A stretch of DNA of 64,000 bases from JAHJQZ01 sp963676075 (GCA_963676075.2 CAXXNZ010000013.1:385641-449640); one strand, 5' to 3'; shown: positions 8,694 to 18,461, counted from the first letter of the stretch. The notes: generated from the letters alone by a model not told the origin. A program made the numbers and translations.

Positions 8694-9833
8694 ATGACCG
8701 ATCTCAAGCAGTGGACCGAAACGGCCAGTTCGTGGCTCTCCCTCATGCCAGACTGGCTGGTGACGACAGTGCTCTACGTGGTCTGTCTCGCCGCCGCCTT
8801 TTTCATCCATCGGTTCATCCACTCCAATATCACCAAGCTGGTTGCCGAGCGCGGATTGTTCTGGCGTTCGCTGGTCTCCAGGACCTATCTGGCCGGCCAA
8901 CTCGGCATGTTGTGCATCGGACTGGCCGTGGCGACCTCCCTCGCGCCGCTTCAGTCCACGGGCGTCAACATTGCTGGCAAGATCCTTGTCGTCGGCCTGA
9001 TTGCCATCGCCTTTCTCGGCGCCCGGACAGCGCTCCACATCTGGACGACGCTGCATCTGAGGCGCTTCACGCTCGATTCGGACGACAATCTCGCGGCCCG
9101 CCAGCACGTCACCCAGATCCGCATCCTCAAGCGCACAGCCGACACGCTGCTCATCGTCGTCGGCATCGCCTCCATGCTTATGACCTTCGATGGTGTGCGC
9201 CAATATGGCGTCTCGCTGCTCGCCTCGGCCGGGGCAGCCGGTCTCGTCGTTGGTCTTGCCCTGCAGCCGCTGCTCAAGAACCTATTCGCCGGCATTCAGC
9301 TCGCCATCACCCAGCCGATTCGCATCGACGACGTGCTGGTGGTCGAGGGCGAGTGGGGCCGGGTCGAGGAGATATCCTCAACCTATGTCGTGGTGCGCAT
9401 CTGGGACATGCGACGGCTGATCCTGCCGCTGAGCTATTTCATCGAACAGCCGGTCGAGAACTGGACGCGCGAGGGCTCCCAGATCATCGGTTCGGTGCCG
9501 CTCCATCTCGATTACACCGCCCCCATCGACGCCATCCGCAAGAAGGCGCGCGAACTGGTCGAAGGCTCCAAGCTCTGGGACGGCCAGGTTTTTGGCGTTC
9601 AGGTCACCGATGCCACCTCGTCGACCATCACCGTCAGGACCATCGCCACCTCACGCAATTCATCGGATGCCTGGGATCTCAGATGCATGCTGCGCGAGGA
9701 ATTGATCCGTTTCCTGCAGAACGAGTACCCCGAGGCCTTGCCGCGTAACCGCTCGATGGTTGTCGGCAAACAGGGCAACGACATGCTCGCCGCGGCGGTT
9801 GGCGCCGATGCCGAACAGCTCGGCGGCGAGTAG
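8694..9833 (+). CDS. MscS-family mechanosensitive ion channel
   Basis: Inner-membrane channel of 379 residues that opens under membrane tension and releases solutes on hypo-osmotic shock. There are hydrophobic segments at roughly 20-42, 60-85, 98-116 and 140-165, then the pore-lining Gly/Ala helix SLLASAGAAGLVVGLALQPL and the conserved beta domain (DDVLVVEGEWGRVEEIS, then LPLSYF and PVENWTR). The start chosen is ATG 8694 (MTDLKQ), with GGGA about 10 bases upstream; earlier in-frame codons add an Arg-rich stretch unlikely to be translated. It fits functionally with the ProU and BCCT osmolyte importers nearby. It ends convergently with the fadD gene, 36 bases apart. Confidence 0.9.
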   Translation: MTDLKQWTETASSWLSLMPDWLVTTVLYVVCLAAAFFIHRFIHSNITKLVAERGLFWRSLVSRTYLAGQLGMLCIGLAVATSLAPLQSTGVNIAGKILVVGLIAIAFLGARTALHIWTTLHLRRFTLDSDDNLAARQHVTQIRILKRTADTLLIVVGIASMLMTFDGVRQYGVSLLASAGAAGLVVGLALQPLLKNLFAGIQLAITQPIRIDDVLVVEGEWGRVEEISSTYVVVRIWDMRRLILPLSYFIEQPVENWTREGSQIIGSVPLHLDYTAPIDAIRKKARELVEGSKLWDGQVFGVQVTDATSSTITVRTIATSRNSSDAWDLRCMLREELIRFLQNEYPEALPRNRSMVVGKQGNDMLAAAVGADAEQLGGE

Positions 9834-9869
9834 GCTTTCCGGCACCCAGCACACCATGGCGGCGACCTG

Positions 9870-11625
9870 TTACCGGTCAGCGCCCGCCTTCAGTTGCGCA
9901 TACTCGTCGCGCAAGTCCTTTTTCGACAGCTTGCCGACCAGGGTCTTGGGCAGCTCGTCGCGGAAGATGACCTCACGTGGCATCTCGATGCGCGACAGTT
10001 TGCCGACCAGGAATGTCTTGAGTTCACGGTCGGTCGCCTCAGCCCCGGCTGCCAGCTTGACAAAGGCCACCGGCGCCTCGCCGCGATAATCGTCCGGCAC
10101 GCCGATGACATTGCACTCCTCGACCCCCGGATGGGTCTCGAGCACGGCCTCGATGGTGCGGGGATAGACGTTGAAGCCCGAGGAGATGATCAGGTCCTTG
10201 ATGCGGTCGACAAGGAACACATGGCCTTCTTCGTCGACATAGCCGACATCGCCGGTCCTCAGCCAGCCGTCGACAAAAACGTCGGCGGTAGCGGCCTCGT
10301 TCTCGAAATAACCGGCCATGACCTGCGGCCCGCGCACCTGGATCTCGCCGCGCTCGCCCGGCGGCACCTCTTTGGTCGGATCCTCGACATCGGCAAAGCG
10401 GATATCGGTGCCCGGGAAGGGCTGCCCGATCGCGCCGTCCTTCGCCGGTGCCCAGATCGGCCCGCAGCACACCACCGGTGAGCATTCGGTCAGGCCATAG
10501 CCTTCGACCAGAGTGCCACCAGTCGTCTCCTCGAACTCCCGCCTAACGGTTTCGGACAGCGGCGCGCCGCCTGAGACGCCGAGAAGGAAGGTCGAGAGAT
10601 CGGTCTTCCTGCCGCGCTCCGAGCCGCACAGCGCATGCACGAGCGTTGGCACGGCCATGATCAGTTCGGGCCGAACCCGCTTGACCAGGTCGATCAGCAT
10701 CTTCAGTTCGAACCGTGGAAGCATGTCGATTTCCATGCCGTTGCACAGCCCGTTGTTGAGGCAGGTCGTCATCGAGAAGAACGTGGAAAAAGGGAATGAT
10801 CGCCACAAGCCTGCGCTTCGGTCGATACATGCCTTTGGCCCACAGCCCGGCCTGGCTGACATTGGCCGAGATATTGGCATGAGTCAGCATCGCGCCCTTG
10901 GGTATGCCGGTCGTGCCCCCGGTATATTGCTGCACGGCAATATCCTTCTCGGCATCGATCGGCACCGGAGTGAATTCGGTTGCGCCGCGCAAAAGTTCGC
11001 CGAGCGTCACCACCCTTTCGGCAACCTCGGACTGGCGGGGCCTGGCGAGTTCCTTGCGCTTGGCGGTGGCGAACAGCAGGTTCTGCGGGAAGGGCAGGGC
11101 CTCAGCGAATGGACACAAGACGATCCGCTCCAGACCCGTGCGCAGGGCCACCTGTTCGGCCTTCTTGAACAATTGCGCCAGATCGAGGGTGACGATGATG
11201 TCGGCGTGGGAATTGGCAAGGATCTGGGTCAGTTCGTCGATGGTGTAGAGCGGGTTGCAATTGACCACGACGCCACCGGCCCGCAGCACGGCATGATAGA
11301 AATAGGCGTAATATGGGATATTGGGCAAAAGCAGCGCCACGCGGGTGCCTTTGCGCACCCCGAGCTTTTGCTGCAATGCGCCGCTCAGCTTGTCGATCCG
11401 TCGCGCCAGTTCGCGATAGCGTGTCCGCCGGCCCATGAAATCCATGGCGACCAGATCGGGGTGGGTCTGGCAGATGTCGAGCACGCGCTCGGTCACGGGC
11501 GTGATGTTGATCGGCGCCGACCACTCGATCCCCTCGGGATAATGGTCGACCCAAGGATGGTATGCCGATTTGAGATCGGTCGTCGCGTGCAACATTTCCT
11601 CCCAGAAAAATGTCTCCTCCGTCAT
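9870..11625 (-). CDS. fadD: long-chain fatty acid-CoA ligase, frameshifted
   Basis: AMP-forming acyl-CoA synthetase that activates fatty acids in beta-oxidation. The 5' part (from ATG 11625) reads to residue 276 or so through the AMP-binding motif YTGGTTGIPKGA and RLVAIIPFFHV. The rest (EGYGLTECSPVV, GWLRTGDVGYVDEEGHVFLVDRIKDLI) continues in another frame to 9870. The break lies at about 10780, where CAC GTC TTC TCG appears with one extra T. Restoring it gives FFHVFSMTTCLNNGL, the normal family sequence, and a full-length enzyme of about 584 residues. A sequencing error is the simplest explanation because both halves are otherwise well conserved; a recent real mutation cannot be excluded. FadD and a related acyl-CoA ligase cannot be told apart by eye. 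Confidence 0.88.
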
Positions 11626-11834
11626 AATCGATTCAACGAAAACGCTGATGCGTCAATTTGTTCTGGGACGGTTTCGTTTTTAAGGCGTCGTTTTCCCGGT
11701 TTTTAGGGGTTTTCGCCGCCAGTTTTCCCGTGTTCGTGCCGTGAGGACCGTGTTGACGGCGACCAATCGAGCCACGATCACGGCCAACCGGCCGGTTATC
11801 GGCGGTTTCGACTGCCTATGACACGTCAGCCGCG
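11626..11834. other. intergenic between fadD and rpmJ promoter
   Basis: About 210 bases holding the fadD upstream region; the two genes are divergent. T-rich patches at 11680-11720 are visible, but no structured RNA or reading frame. Confidence 0.4.
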
Positions 11835-11863
11835 TTGACAGGGGGGAAGCGAGCAACTATGTT
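11835..11863 (+). promoter_or_regulatory. sigma-70-type promoter of rpmJ
   Basis: TTGACA at 11835-11840, a 17-base spacer and TATGTT at 11858-11863 make a near-consensus housekeeping promoter. It lies 56 bases before the rpmJ start codon, on the same strand. Confidence 0.75.
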
Positions 11864-11919
11864 CCGCGCCGATCGATGGGGGCGCCCGGCGCCTCTTTTG
11901 TTTTTTTGAGGTACCCGAA

Positions 11920-12045
11920 ATGAAGATTCGCAACTCGCTGAAGGCGCTGATGGGCCGCCACCGGGCCAACAAGCTGGTGCGCCGTCGGGGCCGGACCTAC
12001 ATCATCAATAAGGTCAACAAGCGCTTCAAGGCCCGTCAGGGCTAA
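11920..12045 (+). CDS. rpmJ: 50S ribosomal protein L36
   Basis: A 41-residue protein, MKIRNSLKALMGRHRANKLV then RRRGRTYIINKVNKRFKARQG, recognised by direct match to the L36 pattern of alphaproteobacteria. GAGG at 11908-11911 is a good ribosome-binding site for the ATG at 11920. It contains no cysteine, so it is the zinc-independent (C-minus) form of L36. It is a single-gene transcription unit with its own promoter upstream and a terminator at 12071-12099. L36 binds domain VI of 23S rRNA in the large subunit. Confidence 0.96.
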   Translation: MKIRNSLKALMGRHRANKLVRRRGRTYIINKVNKRFKARQG

Positions 12046-12070
12046 GCGCGTTGCCTCGGTGACACGTTGA

Positions 12071-12099
12071 AAACCCGCTCTCCGGAGCGGGTTTTTTTT
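12071..12099 (+). terminator. rho-independent terminator of rpmJ
   Basis: Stem CCCGCTC/GAGCGGG (12074-12080 with 12085-12091), loop TCCG, then eight T residues at 12092-12099; 26 bases beyond the rpmJ stop. Confidence 0.93.
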
Positions 12100-12446
12100 C
12101 TGCCTTGACGGCACTGAATGCCGACACAGGTTTGACTCCGGCCGCTGTCCCCTTCACAATTAGCGCATCAGAATTTGGCACCGAAGTCCGCCAGCCGCGC
12201 TCGCAAACGCGGCTGGAACCGCCTCATGCGGGCTGTTGAGGGAACCGGTTCCACATCGTGGCGGCACGACAGCACAATGCCATGTCGGGCAAGAGCGTGG
12301 GTATCGCCTGCACCCTGCCTGACGCGTTTGTGTTTCTCGGGCCTTGCGCTGACGCCGGCACAACCCGGTTGTGGCGCCTTGTCGGAAACCCCGACCTGCT
12401 CCCCCGTGTTTTGCGCGCCACATGGTCAACGCAAGGAGACGCATTC
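12100..12446. other. intergenic, upstream of BCCT gene
   Basis: About 350 bases. The reading frame of the BCCT gene stays open upstream to 12258, but that part (Cys/Trp-rich, no family resemblance) precedes the strong start at 12447. A short hairpin (GCCGCG...CGCGGC, 12195-12212) is the only structure seen. Confidence 0.45.
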
Positions 12447-14061
12447 GTGACCGATGAGACTATCATTCCACCCGATGGGGACGCCAATCCCATCGAAACG
12501 GACTTCGAGGTTGGCCAGGACAACGTCCAGCACAAGTTCGGCCCGTTCGAAGTCGACATCCACAATCCCGTCTTTCTCATTTCCGGGCTTGCCATCATCG
12601 CTGTCGTGCTGTTCGCACTGATCACACCGACCACAGCAGGAACATTCTTCAACTGGCTGCGCCCGATGCTGACATCGAGCTTCGATTGTTTCTTCCTGCT
12701 GGCTGGCAACATCTTCGTGCTGGTGGCGCTCGGCATCATGATCAGCCCCCTCGGCAAGGTCCGCATCGGCGGTGTCGATGCCACGCCGGACTATTCCTAC
12801 ACCGGCTGGTTCGCCATGCTGTTTGCCGCCGGCATGGGCATCGGCCTGATGTTTTATGGCGTGTCCGAGCCGATCTCCCATTTTTCGAGTTCAGTGGCAG
12901 AAGGTGCTGGAGCGCCCGGTAGTTGGGCACCGCTTGCCGGTGCCGCCGGCAACACGGCCGAGGCGACCCGTCTCGGCATGGCCGCCACCATCTTCCACTG
13001 GGGCTCTGCACCCCTGGGCGGTCTACGCCATCGTCGGCCTGTCACTGGCGCTGTTCGCCTATAACAAGGGCCTGCCGCTGTCCGTGCGCTCGATCTTCTA
13101 CCCGGTGTTCGGTGAACGCATCTGGGGTTGGACCGGTCACATCATCGACACGCTGGCCGTGTTCGCCACGCTGTTCGGCCTGGCCACCTCGCTCGGCATC
13201 GGCGCTGAACAGGCCAATGCCGGCCTCAACTTCCTGTTTGGCATCCCGGTGAATGCGGTATCCAAGGTGGTGCTGATTTGCGCCATCACCGCCATCGCCC
13301 TGACCTCGGTGGTGGCCGGACTCGATGCGGGCGTCAAACGGCTCAGCGAAATCAACATGGCGCTGGCGGCGATCCTGTTGCTGTTCGTCATCATCGTCGG
13401 ACCAACGCTGGCCATCGTCACCGGCTTTTTCGACAATCTGTTGGCCTATGTCGAATACCTGCCGGCGCTGGCCAATCCGTTCGGACGCACTGACACCAAT
13501 TTTGTCCAGGGCTGGACGTCGTTCTACTGGGCCTGGTGGATTTCCTGGTCGCCGTTCGTCGGCATGTTCATCGCTCGTGTCAGCCGCGGCCGCACCGTGC
13601 GCGAGTTTATCATGAGCGTTCTGCTCGTTCCCTCGCTTGTCTCGGTGTTGTGGATGACCGCCTTCGGCGGCACGGGCATCGAGATGGTTTCCAGCGGCAT
13701 CTCGGCCGTTGCCGACGCCCCGCTCGAACTCAAGCTGTTCGCCATGCTGCAGCACCTGCCGCTGACCGCGATCACGTCCTTCGTCGGCATCATTCTGGTG
13801 ATCGTGTTCTTCGTCACCTCGTCCGATTCCGGATCTCTGGTGATCGATACCATTACCGCCGGCGGCAAGCTCAACGCGCCGGTGGCACAGCGCGTCTTCT
13901 GGGCGAGCTTTGAAGGCCTCGTCGCCATCGCGCTGCTGCTTGGCGGCGGACTTGGCGCGCTGCAGGCGGCCTCGGTCTCGACCGGTCTGCCGTTTGCTGT
14001 CGTTCTGCTGCTCGGGTGTTACGCCCTGATCAGGGGTCTTATGGACGAGCCGCGCGGCTAG
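12447..14061 (+). CDS. BCCT-family betaine/carnitine/choline transporter, frameshifted
   Basis: Secondary sodium- or proton-coupled carrier for trimethylammonium compounds, about 537 residues when repaired. The start is GTG 12447, with AAGGAGA ending seven bases upstream. The first frame reads the leading membrane segments and the signature GMGIGLMFYGVSEPI, to IFHWG. The remainder (LHPWAVYAIVGLSLALFAYN, then WWISWSPFVGMFIARVSRG and TSSDSGSLVIDTITAGGK) is in another frame. The break is one extra base in GGGCTCTG near 13005; removing it restores the family motif HWGLHPWAVYA. All other positions look intact, which favours a base-calling error. It ends convergently with the dipeptidase gene. With ProU it gives two osmolyte uptake routes within 14 kb. 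Confidence 0.9.
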
Positions 14062-14069
14062 AGTGTCTT

Positions 14070-14103
14070 GGGCGGAACCGGGAACCCCACGGTTCCGCCC
14101 TTG
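14070..14103 (+). terminator. hairpin after BCCT gene
   Basis: Perfect 11-bp stem GGGCGGAACCG/CGGTTCCGCCC (14070-14080 with 14090-14100) eight bases after the BCCT stop. Only two T residues follow, so termination may be partial. Confidence 0.6.
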
Positions 14104-14245
14104 AGACAAACAGGGCTCCAGGTGGCTGCTGCGGCCGTTCAAACGATGATTTGGCACGCGAGAGCGGCATCTTGTGCGCCGGTCTCACCGTCGACAAATG
14201 TCCTGCAGCCGCCAGCACCTGGTCCGAATTGCCGAAGACCGGCAG

Positions 14246-15649
14246 TCAGTCCTTGCTTCCGAGCGTCGCCAGAATGCGGATCCATGACCGGATGCCACGC
14301 ACGAAGCTGGTGACGTTGTATTTTTCGTTCGGGGAATGGATCGCGTCGTCCTCGAGGGCGAAACCGATCAGCAGCGTGTCGAGCCCGAGAATGGTCTTGA
14401 AGTCTCCGGCGACCGGAATTGAGCCGCCCGACCCGATCAGGGCGACATCCTTGCCCCATTCTTCCTTCAACGCATGGCGGGCGCGGTTGAGATATTCGCC
14501 GTCGAACGGCACCGCCACCGCCGGCGCCCCGCCGTGCGAGGTGAAGGTCACCGAGCAATCCGCCGGCAGCATGTCGGTGACATGGGCGCGGAAGGCCGTC
14601 CGGATCTTGTGCGGGTCCTGACCGGCAACGAGCCGGAAGGAGATCTTGGCGCCGGCCTTGGCCGGAATGACGGTCTTGAAGCCCGCGCCGGTATAGCCGC
14701 CCCACATGCCGTTGATCTCGCAGGTCGGGCGCGAGATCACCTGTTCCATTACCGAACGGCCCTGTTCGCCCGCCGGAACCCCGAGGCCCACCTGGCCGAG
14801 ATATTCGGTCGGGTCGAAATCGAGCTCGTCCCACATCGCCTTGATGTCGTCAGGCAGGTCGGCGACGCCGTCGTAAAAACCCTTGAGCGTCACCGAACCA
14901 TCCGGCGCCCTGAGGCTGGCAATGATCTCGGCAAGCAGCTGGTTGGGGTTGCGGGCCGCATTGCCGTACATCCCCGAGTGTAGGTCGCGGCTCGCGGCGC
15001 TGATCTCGATCTCCTCGCCGACCATGCCTCTGAGCGAGGTGGTGATCGCCGGGGTGTCGCGGCTCCACATGTCGGTGTCGCAGACAAGAGCGATGTCGAC
15101 CGCGCCGAGCGTATCCTTCATCTTTTCGAGGAAAGGCGGCAGGTTGGCCCCGCCCGATTCCTCTTCGCCCTCGATGATGATGGTCACCTTCACCGGCAGC
15201 TTGCCGGTTTCCGCCTTGAGCGCGCTGCAGGCTTCGACAAAGGTCATCACCTGTCCCTTGTCGTCGGAAGACCCGCGTCCGTGAATCTGCAGTTCGCCGT
15301 TGGCGGCAGTCTTCACATAGGGCTCGAAGGGCGGGGTATCCCACAACTCTAGTGGATCGACCGGTTGCACGTCGTAATGGCCGTAGAACAGCACGTGAGG
15401 GCCATCGGCACTGTGATCGGTGGCCATGACGATCGGGTGGCCTGCGGTGTCATGCACCTTGGCATCAAAGCCGATTCCGCTGAGCTCGCGTTCGAGCCAT
15501 TCGGCGGCGGCGCGGCAATCTCCGGCATGGGCCGGATCGGTCGAGATCGAGGGGATGCGCAGCAATTCGAACAGGCGCGTGAGCGCCTTGTCCTCATTGG
15601 TGTTGGCGTAGGTCAACCCCAAGGCGATTTCGGCGTCGACATGTCCCAT
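14246..15649 (-). CDS. M20-family dipeptidase/metallopeptidase
   Basis: Zinc-dependent cytoplasmic peptidase of 467 residues. Metal-site motifs are in the usual order: HVLFYGHYDVQPVDP (His and Asp), GRGSSDDKGQ (bridging Asp) and IEGEEESGG (catalytic and ligand Glu pair), followed later by the lid region and a C-terminal metal-site segment, IPVAGDFKTILG. Family members hydrolyse dipeptides or N-acyl amino acids; the exact substrate is not readable. ATG 15649 has AGGGAAA seven bases upstream. It lies 41 bases downstream of pyk on the same strand, so co-transcription is possible. Confidence 0.9.
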   Translation of the reverse strand: MGHVDAEIALGLTYANTNEDKALTRLFELLRIPSISTDPAHAGDCRAAAEWLERELSGIGFDAKVHDTAGHPIVMATDHSADGPHVLFYGHYDVQPVDPLELWDTPPFEPYVKTAANGELQIHGRGSSDDKGQVMTFVEACSALKAETGKLPVKVTIIIEGEEESGGANLPPFLEKMKDTLGAVDIALVCDTDMWSRDTPAITTSLRGMVGEEIEISAASRDLHSGMYGNAARNPNQLLAEIIASLRAPDGSVTLKGFYDGVADLPDDIKAMWDELDFDPTEYLGQVGLGVPAGEQGRSVMEQVISRPTCEINGMWGGYTGAGFKTVIPAKAGAKISFRLVAGQDPHKIRTAFRAHVTDMLPADCSVTFTSHGGAPAVAVPFDGEYLNRARHALKEEWGKDVALIGSGGSIPVAGDFKTILGLDTLLIGFALEDDAIHSPNEKYNVTSFVRGIRSWIRILATLGSKD

Positions 15650-15690
15650 GACGATTTCCCTTCACAACAAGACCCGCACCACGCTGCCTG

Positions 15691-17121
15691 TCAGTGATGC
15701 GCCGGACCGTTCACATAGGCGATGCGCAGCATGTTGGTCGTGCCCGGCGAGCCGAACGGTACGCCAGCGGAGATGGCGATGGAATCGCCAGGTCGCGCAT
15801 AGCCGGTTTCGCGGGCGAGATCACAGGCCTTCTCGACCATGTCCTCGATGTCCTTGAGGTCTTCGGTCTGGACGCAATGCATGCCCCACACCAGCGACAG
15901 GCGCCGTGCTGTCTCGATCACCGGCGAGCAAGCCAGGATCGGCTTGTTCGGCCGCTCGCGCGAGGCACGTATGCCGGTCGAGCCGGAATGGGTGAAGGTG
16001 ACGATACACGCCAGATTGAGCGTTTCGGCCACCTGACGCGTCGCCGCGGAAATGGCGTCGGCAGCAGTCGCTTCCGGCTCGGTCGCCGAGGCGCGGATGA
16101 TGCCGGAATAAAGCGCGTCGCTTTCGACGGCGATCGCCACCTTGTCCATCATCTCGACGGCTTCGACCGGGTACTGGCCGGCGGCGCTTTCCGCCGACAA
16201 CATGATGGCGTCGGCACCTTCGAACACGGCGATTGAGACGTCCGAAACCTCGGCGCGGGTCGGCATGGGCGAGGTGATCATCGATTCGAGCATCTGGGTG
16301 GCGACGACCACCGGCTTGCCCTTGCGGCGAGCCAGGCGGATCATGCGCTTTTGCAGGCCCGGAACCTGCTCGACCGGCATTTCGACACCGAGATCGCCGC
16401 GAGCGATCATCAATGCGTCGCACAACCGGATGATTTCCTCGAGCCGTTCGACGGCCTGGGGCTTTTCGATCTTGGCCATGACGCCGGCGCGGCCCTGCAC
16501 GACCTTGCGGATGTCCATGACGTCTTCGGGCCGCTGCACGAAGCTCAGCGCGACCCAGTCGATCGACTGCTTGAGCGCGGCGTCGAGATCGGAGCGGTCC
16601 TTGGCGGTCAACGCCCCGGACGGCAGGATGGTGTTGGGCAGCGAGACGCCCTTCTTGGAGCTGAGCTTGCCGCCGTAAACGACGACGGTGTCGATGAAGC
16701 CCGCGTCGACCGAGGTGGCGCGCAGCTGGACCTTGCCGTCATCCAGAAGCAGGAGATGGCCGGGCTCGACCGCCGCGATAATGTCCGGATGGGGCAGGTG
16801 GACGCGGGTCGCGTCGCCTGGGGTCTGGTCGTCATCGAGCCGGAAGGTCTGACCTTCCTTCAGCTCGATCGCGTCCTTGGCGAACGTGCCGATGCGGAGC
16901 TTGGGGCCCTGCAAGTCGACCAGAATGCCGATCGGGCGACCGACCTTCTTCTCGACCTGGCGGATGCGGGCCACTGTGTCGGCCATCAGCTCGTGGCTGG
17001 CATGGCTCATGTTGATACGGAATACATCGGCTCCGGCGCGGAACAGCGCCTCGATTTTATCTTCCTCGAACGAGGAGGGGCCGAGTGTTGCAAGAATTTT
17101 GACACGCCTGGAGCGTTTCAT
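15691..17121 (-). CDS. pyk: pyruvate kinase
   Basis: Last step of glycolysis, phosphoenolpyruvate plus ADP to pyruvate plus ATP; 476 residues from ATG 17121 (MKRSRRVKILATLGPSS), with an in-frame GTG at 17133 as an alternative. Recognisable elements are the N-terminal barrel start KILATLGPSS, the active-site segment MAKIEKPQAVE followed by ARGDLGVEMP (metal-binding), KPVVVATQMLESMI and the C-terminal domain ending GTTNMLRIAYV. Length is standard for the bacterial tetrameric enzyme. Confidence 0.96.
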   Translation of the reverse strand: MKRSRRVKILATLGPSSFEEDKIEALFRAGADVFRINMSHASHELMADTVARIRQVEKKVGRPIGILVDLQGPKLRIGTFAKDAIELKEGQTFRLDDDQTPGDATRVHLPHPDIIAAVEPGHLLLLDDGKVQLRATSVDAGFIDTVVVYGGKLSSKKGVSLPNTILPSGALTAKDRSDLDAALKQSIDWVALSFVQRPEDVMDIRKVVQGRAGVMAKIEKPQAVERLEEIIRLCDALMIARGDLGVEMPVEQVPGLQKRMIRLARRKGKPVVVATQMLESMITSPMPTRAEVSDVSIAVFEGADAIMLSAESAAGQYPVEAVEMMDKVAIAVESDALYSGIIRASATEPEATAADAISAATRQVAETLNLACIVTFTHSGSTGIRASRERPNKPILACSPVIETARRLSLVWGMHCVQTEDLKDIEDMVEKACDLARETGYARPGDSIAISAGVPFGSPGTTNMLRIAYVNGPAHH

Positions 17122-17162
17122 GTTGAACCACACTTTCCGATGGCGGCCTCACCTGGGCCATG

Positions 17163-17657
17163 TCACTGGGGGTCGGTTAGTTGCAAAGTCCAATCGCTGC
17201 GATTTTGCGTATCGACTTCGAAAAATCCTGTGCGTTCGTAACCGCGCGCCAGGCAGTCCTCAACACCAAATATCGTAAAAACGTCGTCCTGGGTACACAT
17301 ATAGACCTTGCCATCCCAAACGCCGCCGCCAATGTCGTCTGCTGCGAAGATGTAATAATAGCGCGAAGTTAAGTCACCCTTGTAAACGGTGGCACAATTG
17401 CCCGGACCTGCAACCCACCAGCCCTCGGATTGCCAGCCGCGCGTCGCCGGGTAGCCGAGTGCGATGGAGACCGGGTCGTGAGTCTGGTTGCACACCCTCA
17501 AATCGGCGTGCGCCGGCGTGGCCGAGACCACCTGCATGGCAGGCACGAGCAACACCAGAGCCAGCGTCAACCGGACAAGCGTCACAAGGGACCGGTACGA
17601 CCGGTCCGCCGCAAGCGGTAAATTTCGCAAGTTTCCGGACGCCCTACCGATTCGCAT
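17163..17657 (-). CDS. DUF1036 secreted/membrane protein
   Basis: About 164 residues. After a basic leader there is a hydrophobic segment (LVTLVRLTLALVLLVPAMQV) and a likely cleavage site near PAHA-DL, then the DUF1036 core beginning LRVCNQTHDPVSIALGY and continuing with GWWVAGPGNC, YYYIFAADD and four cysteines in the mature part. The family is conserved next to pyk and gapR in Rhizobiales and has no established function. A shorter start nearer the hydrophobic segment (for example GTG or ATG around 17600) is possible. It is divergent from gapR. Confidence 0.82.
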   Translation of the reverse strand: MRIGRASGNLRNLPLAADRSYRSLVTLVRLTLALVLLVPAMQVVSATPAHADLRVCNQTHDPVSIALGYPATRGWQSEGWWVAGPGNCATVYKGDLTSRYYYIFAADDIGGGVWDGKVYMCTQDDVFTIFGVEDCLARGYERTGFFEVDTQNRSDWTLQLTDPQ

Positions 17658-17778
17658 GCCCGAACAGGTATCTCCATTCGCCGTTGGTGGAAAGGCGGGA
17701 TTTCGCCCTTGTGTGGAGCCGTTCTCTGCGGTTCATACAAGGCGAATTTTGGGCATTCCGGTACGAAGGGTTTGGATC

Positions 17779-18045
17779 ATGGTCGATAGTGGTGTTGCAC
17801 GGGATCAGTTGCGGGCGTTCATCGAGCGCATCGAGCGGCTCGAGGAAGAAAAGAAGGCCATCGCCGACGACATCAAGGAAATCTACGCCGAGGCCAAGGG
17901 AAATGGCTTCGACACCAAGGTGTTGCGCCAGGTCGTCCGCATCCGCAAGCAGGACCAGCACGAGCGCGCCGAGCAGGAAGCGATCCTGGATCTATATATG
18001 CACGCACTCGGCATGGCCCCTGCGCCTTCGGACGACGAGGACTAG
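17779..18045 (+). CDS. gapR: nucleoid-associated protein GapR (DUF2312)
   Basis: Small coiled-coil DNA-binding protein of 88 residues. The core RDQLRAFIERIERLEEEKKA continues IADDIKEIYAEAKGNGFDT and LRQVVRIRKQDQ, which is the full DUF2312 pattern. In Caulobacter GapR clamps overtwisted DNA ahead of replication and transcription forks and stimulates topoisomerases. The start is ATG 17779; in-frame codons further upstream lack family similarity. A strong terminator follows at 18167. It is one of three CtrA-era cell-cycle/nucleoid proteins in the window (with RcdA and TrcR). Confidence 0.92.
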   Translation: MVDSGVARDQLRAFIERIERLEEEKKAIADDIKEIYAEAKGNGFDTKVLRQVVRIRKQDQHERAEQEAILDLYMHALGMAPAPSDDED

Positions 18046-18166
18046 GCGCGCCGGCCGCCTGTATGTGACTGCCATCCTCGGATGACCACGCCTTTCAAAG
18101 TGATTCTTGAAGGCGTGGACGGGTATGGCGGCAATTATGTGCACGCGGGACGCTGAAAAGCACTTC

Positions 18167-18196
18167 GCCAGAAAAAGCGCTTTTCTGGCTTTTTTT
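18167..18196 (+). terminator. rho-independent terminator downstream of gapR
   Basis: Stem GCCAGAAAA/TTTTCTGGC (18167-18175 with 18181-18189), loop AGCGC, then seven T residues at 18190-18196. It lies 122 bases after the gapR stop. Confidence 0.85.
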
Positions 18197-18461
18197 GCGC
18201 TTTGCGCACCCTGTTTATTCAGCGATATGCGACCGTGCGCGCGGTCGATGGCAAATCCTTCGATATCATGCCGGGCGTAGCGGTCGGCTACATCGGCAAC
18301 AAACCGCCGATGGCGCTCATGAATGCATCCGGCGCACCCGGCCCGCCGTGAGTGCTACTTCCGACAAAATCCCCAGCCGCGCGGTTCAAAATTCGGGAGC
18401 ACGTCATTACCACATGCGAACCCCCGCTCCGATGGAAACGGAACGGGGGCCAAGTGTTGTG
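18197..18461. other. intergenic with an unexplained short open frame
   Basis: Frame 18211-18351 (+) reads a protein-like stretch, VRAVDGKSFDIMPGVAVGYI and onward to APGPP before a TGA, but it has no ATG or ribosome-binding site and begins right at the gapR terminator. It may be a remnant of a longer gene; I do not recognise the family. An imperfect CCCCCG/CGGGGG hairpin at 18421-18449 lies downstream of the surface-protein gene on the minus strand and could be a weak terminator. Confidence 0.35.

Noticed and set aside
13042..14157. Long open frame antisense to the BCCT gene (371 codons)
   Set aside because: Gln/Arg/Asp/His-rich translation is typical for the antisense of a GC-rich membrane-protein gene; the sense strand carries clear BCCT motifs.
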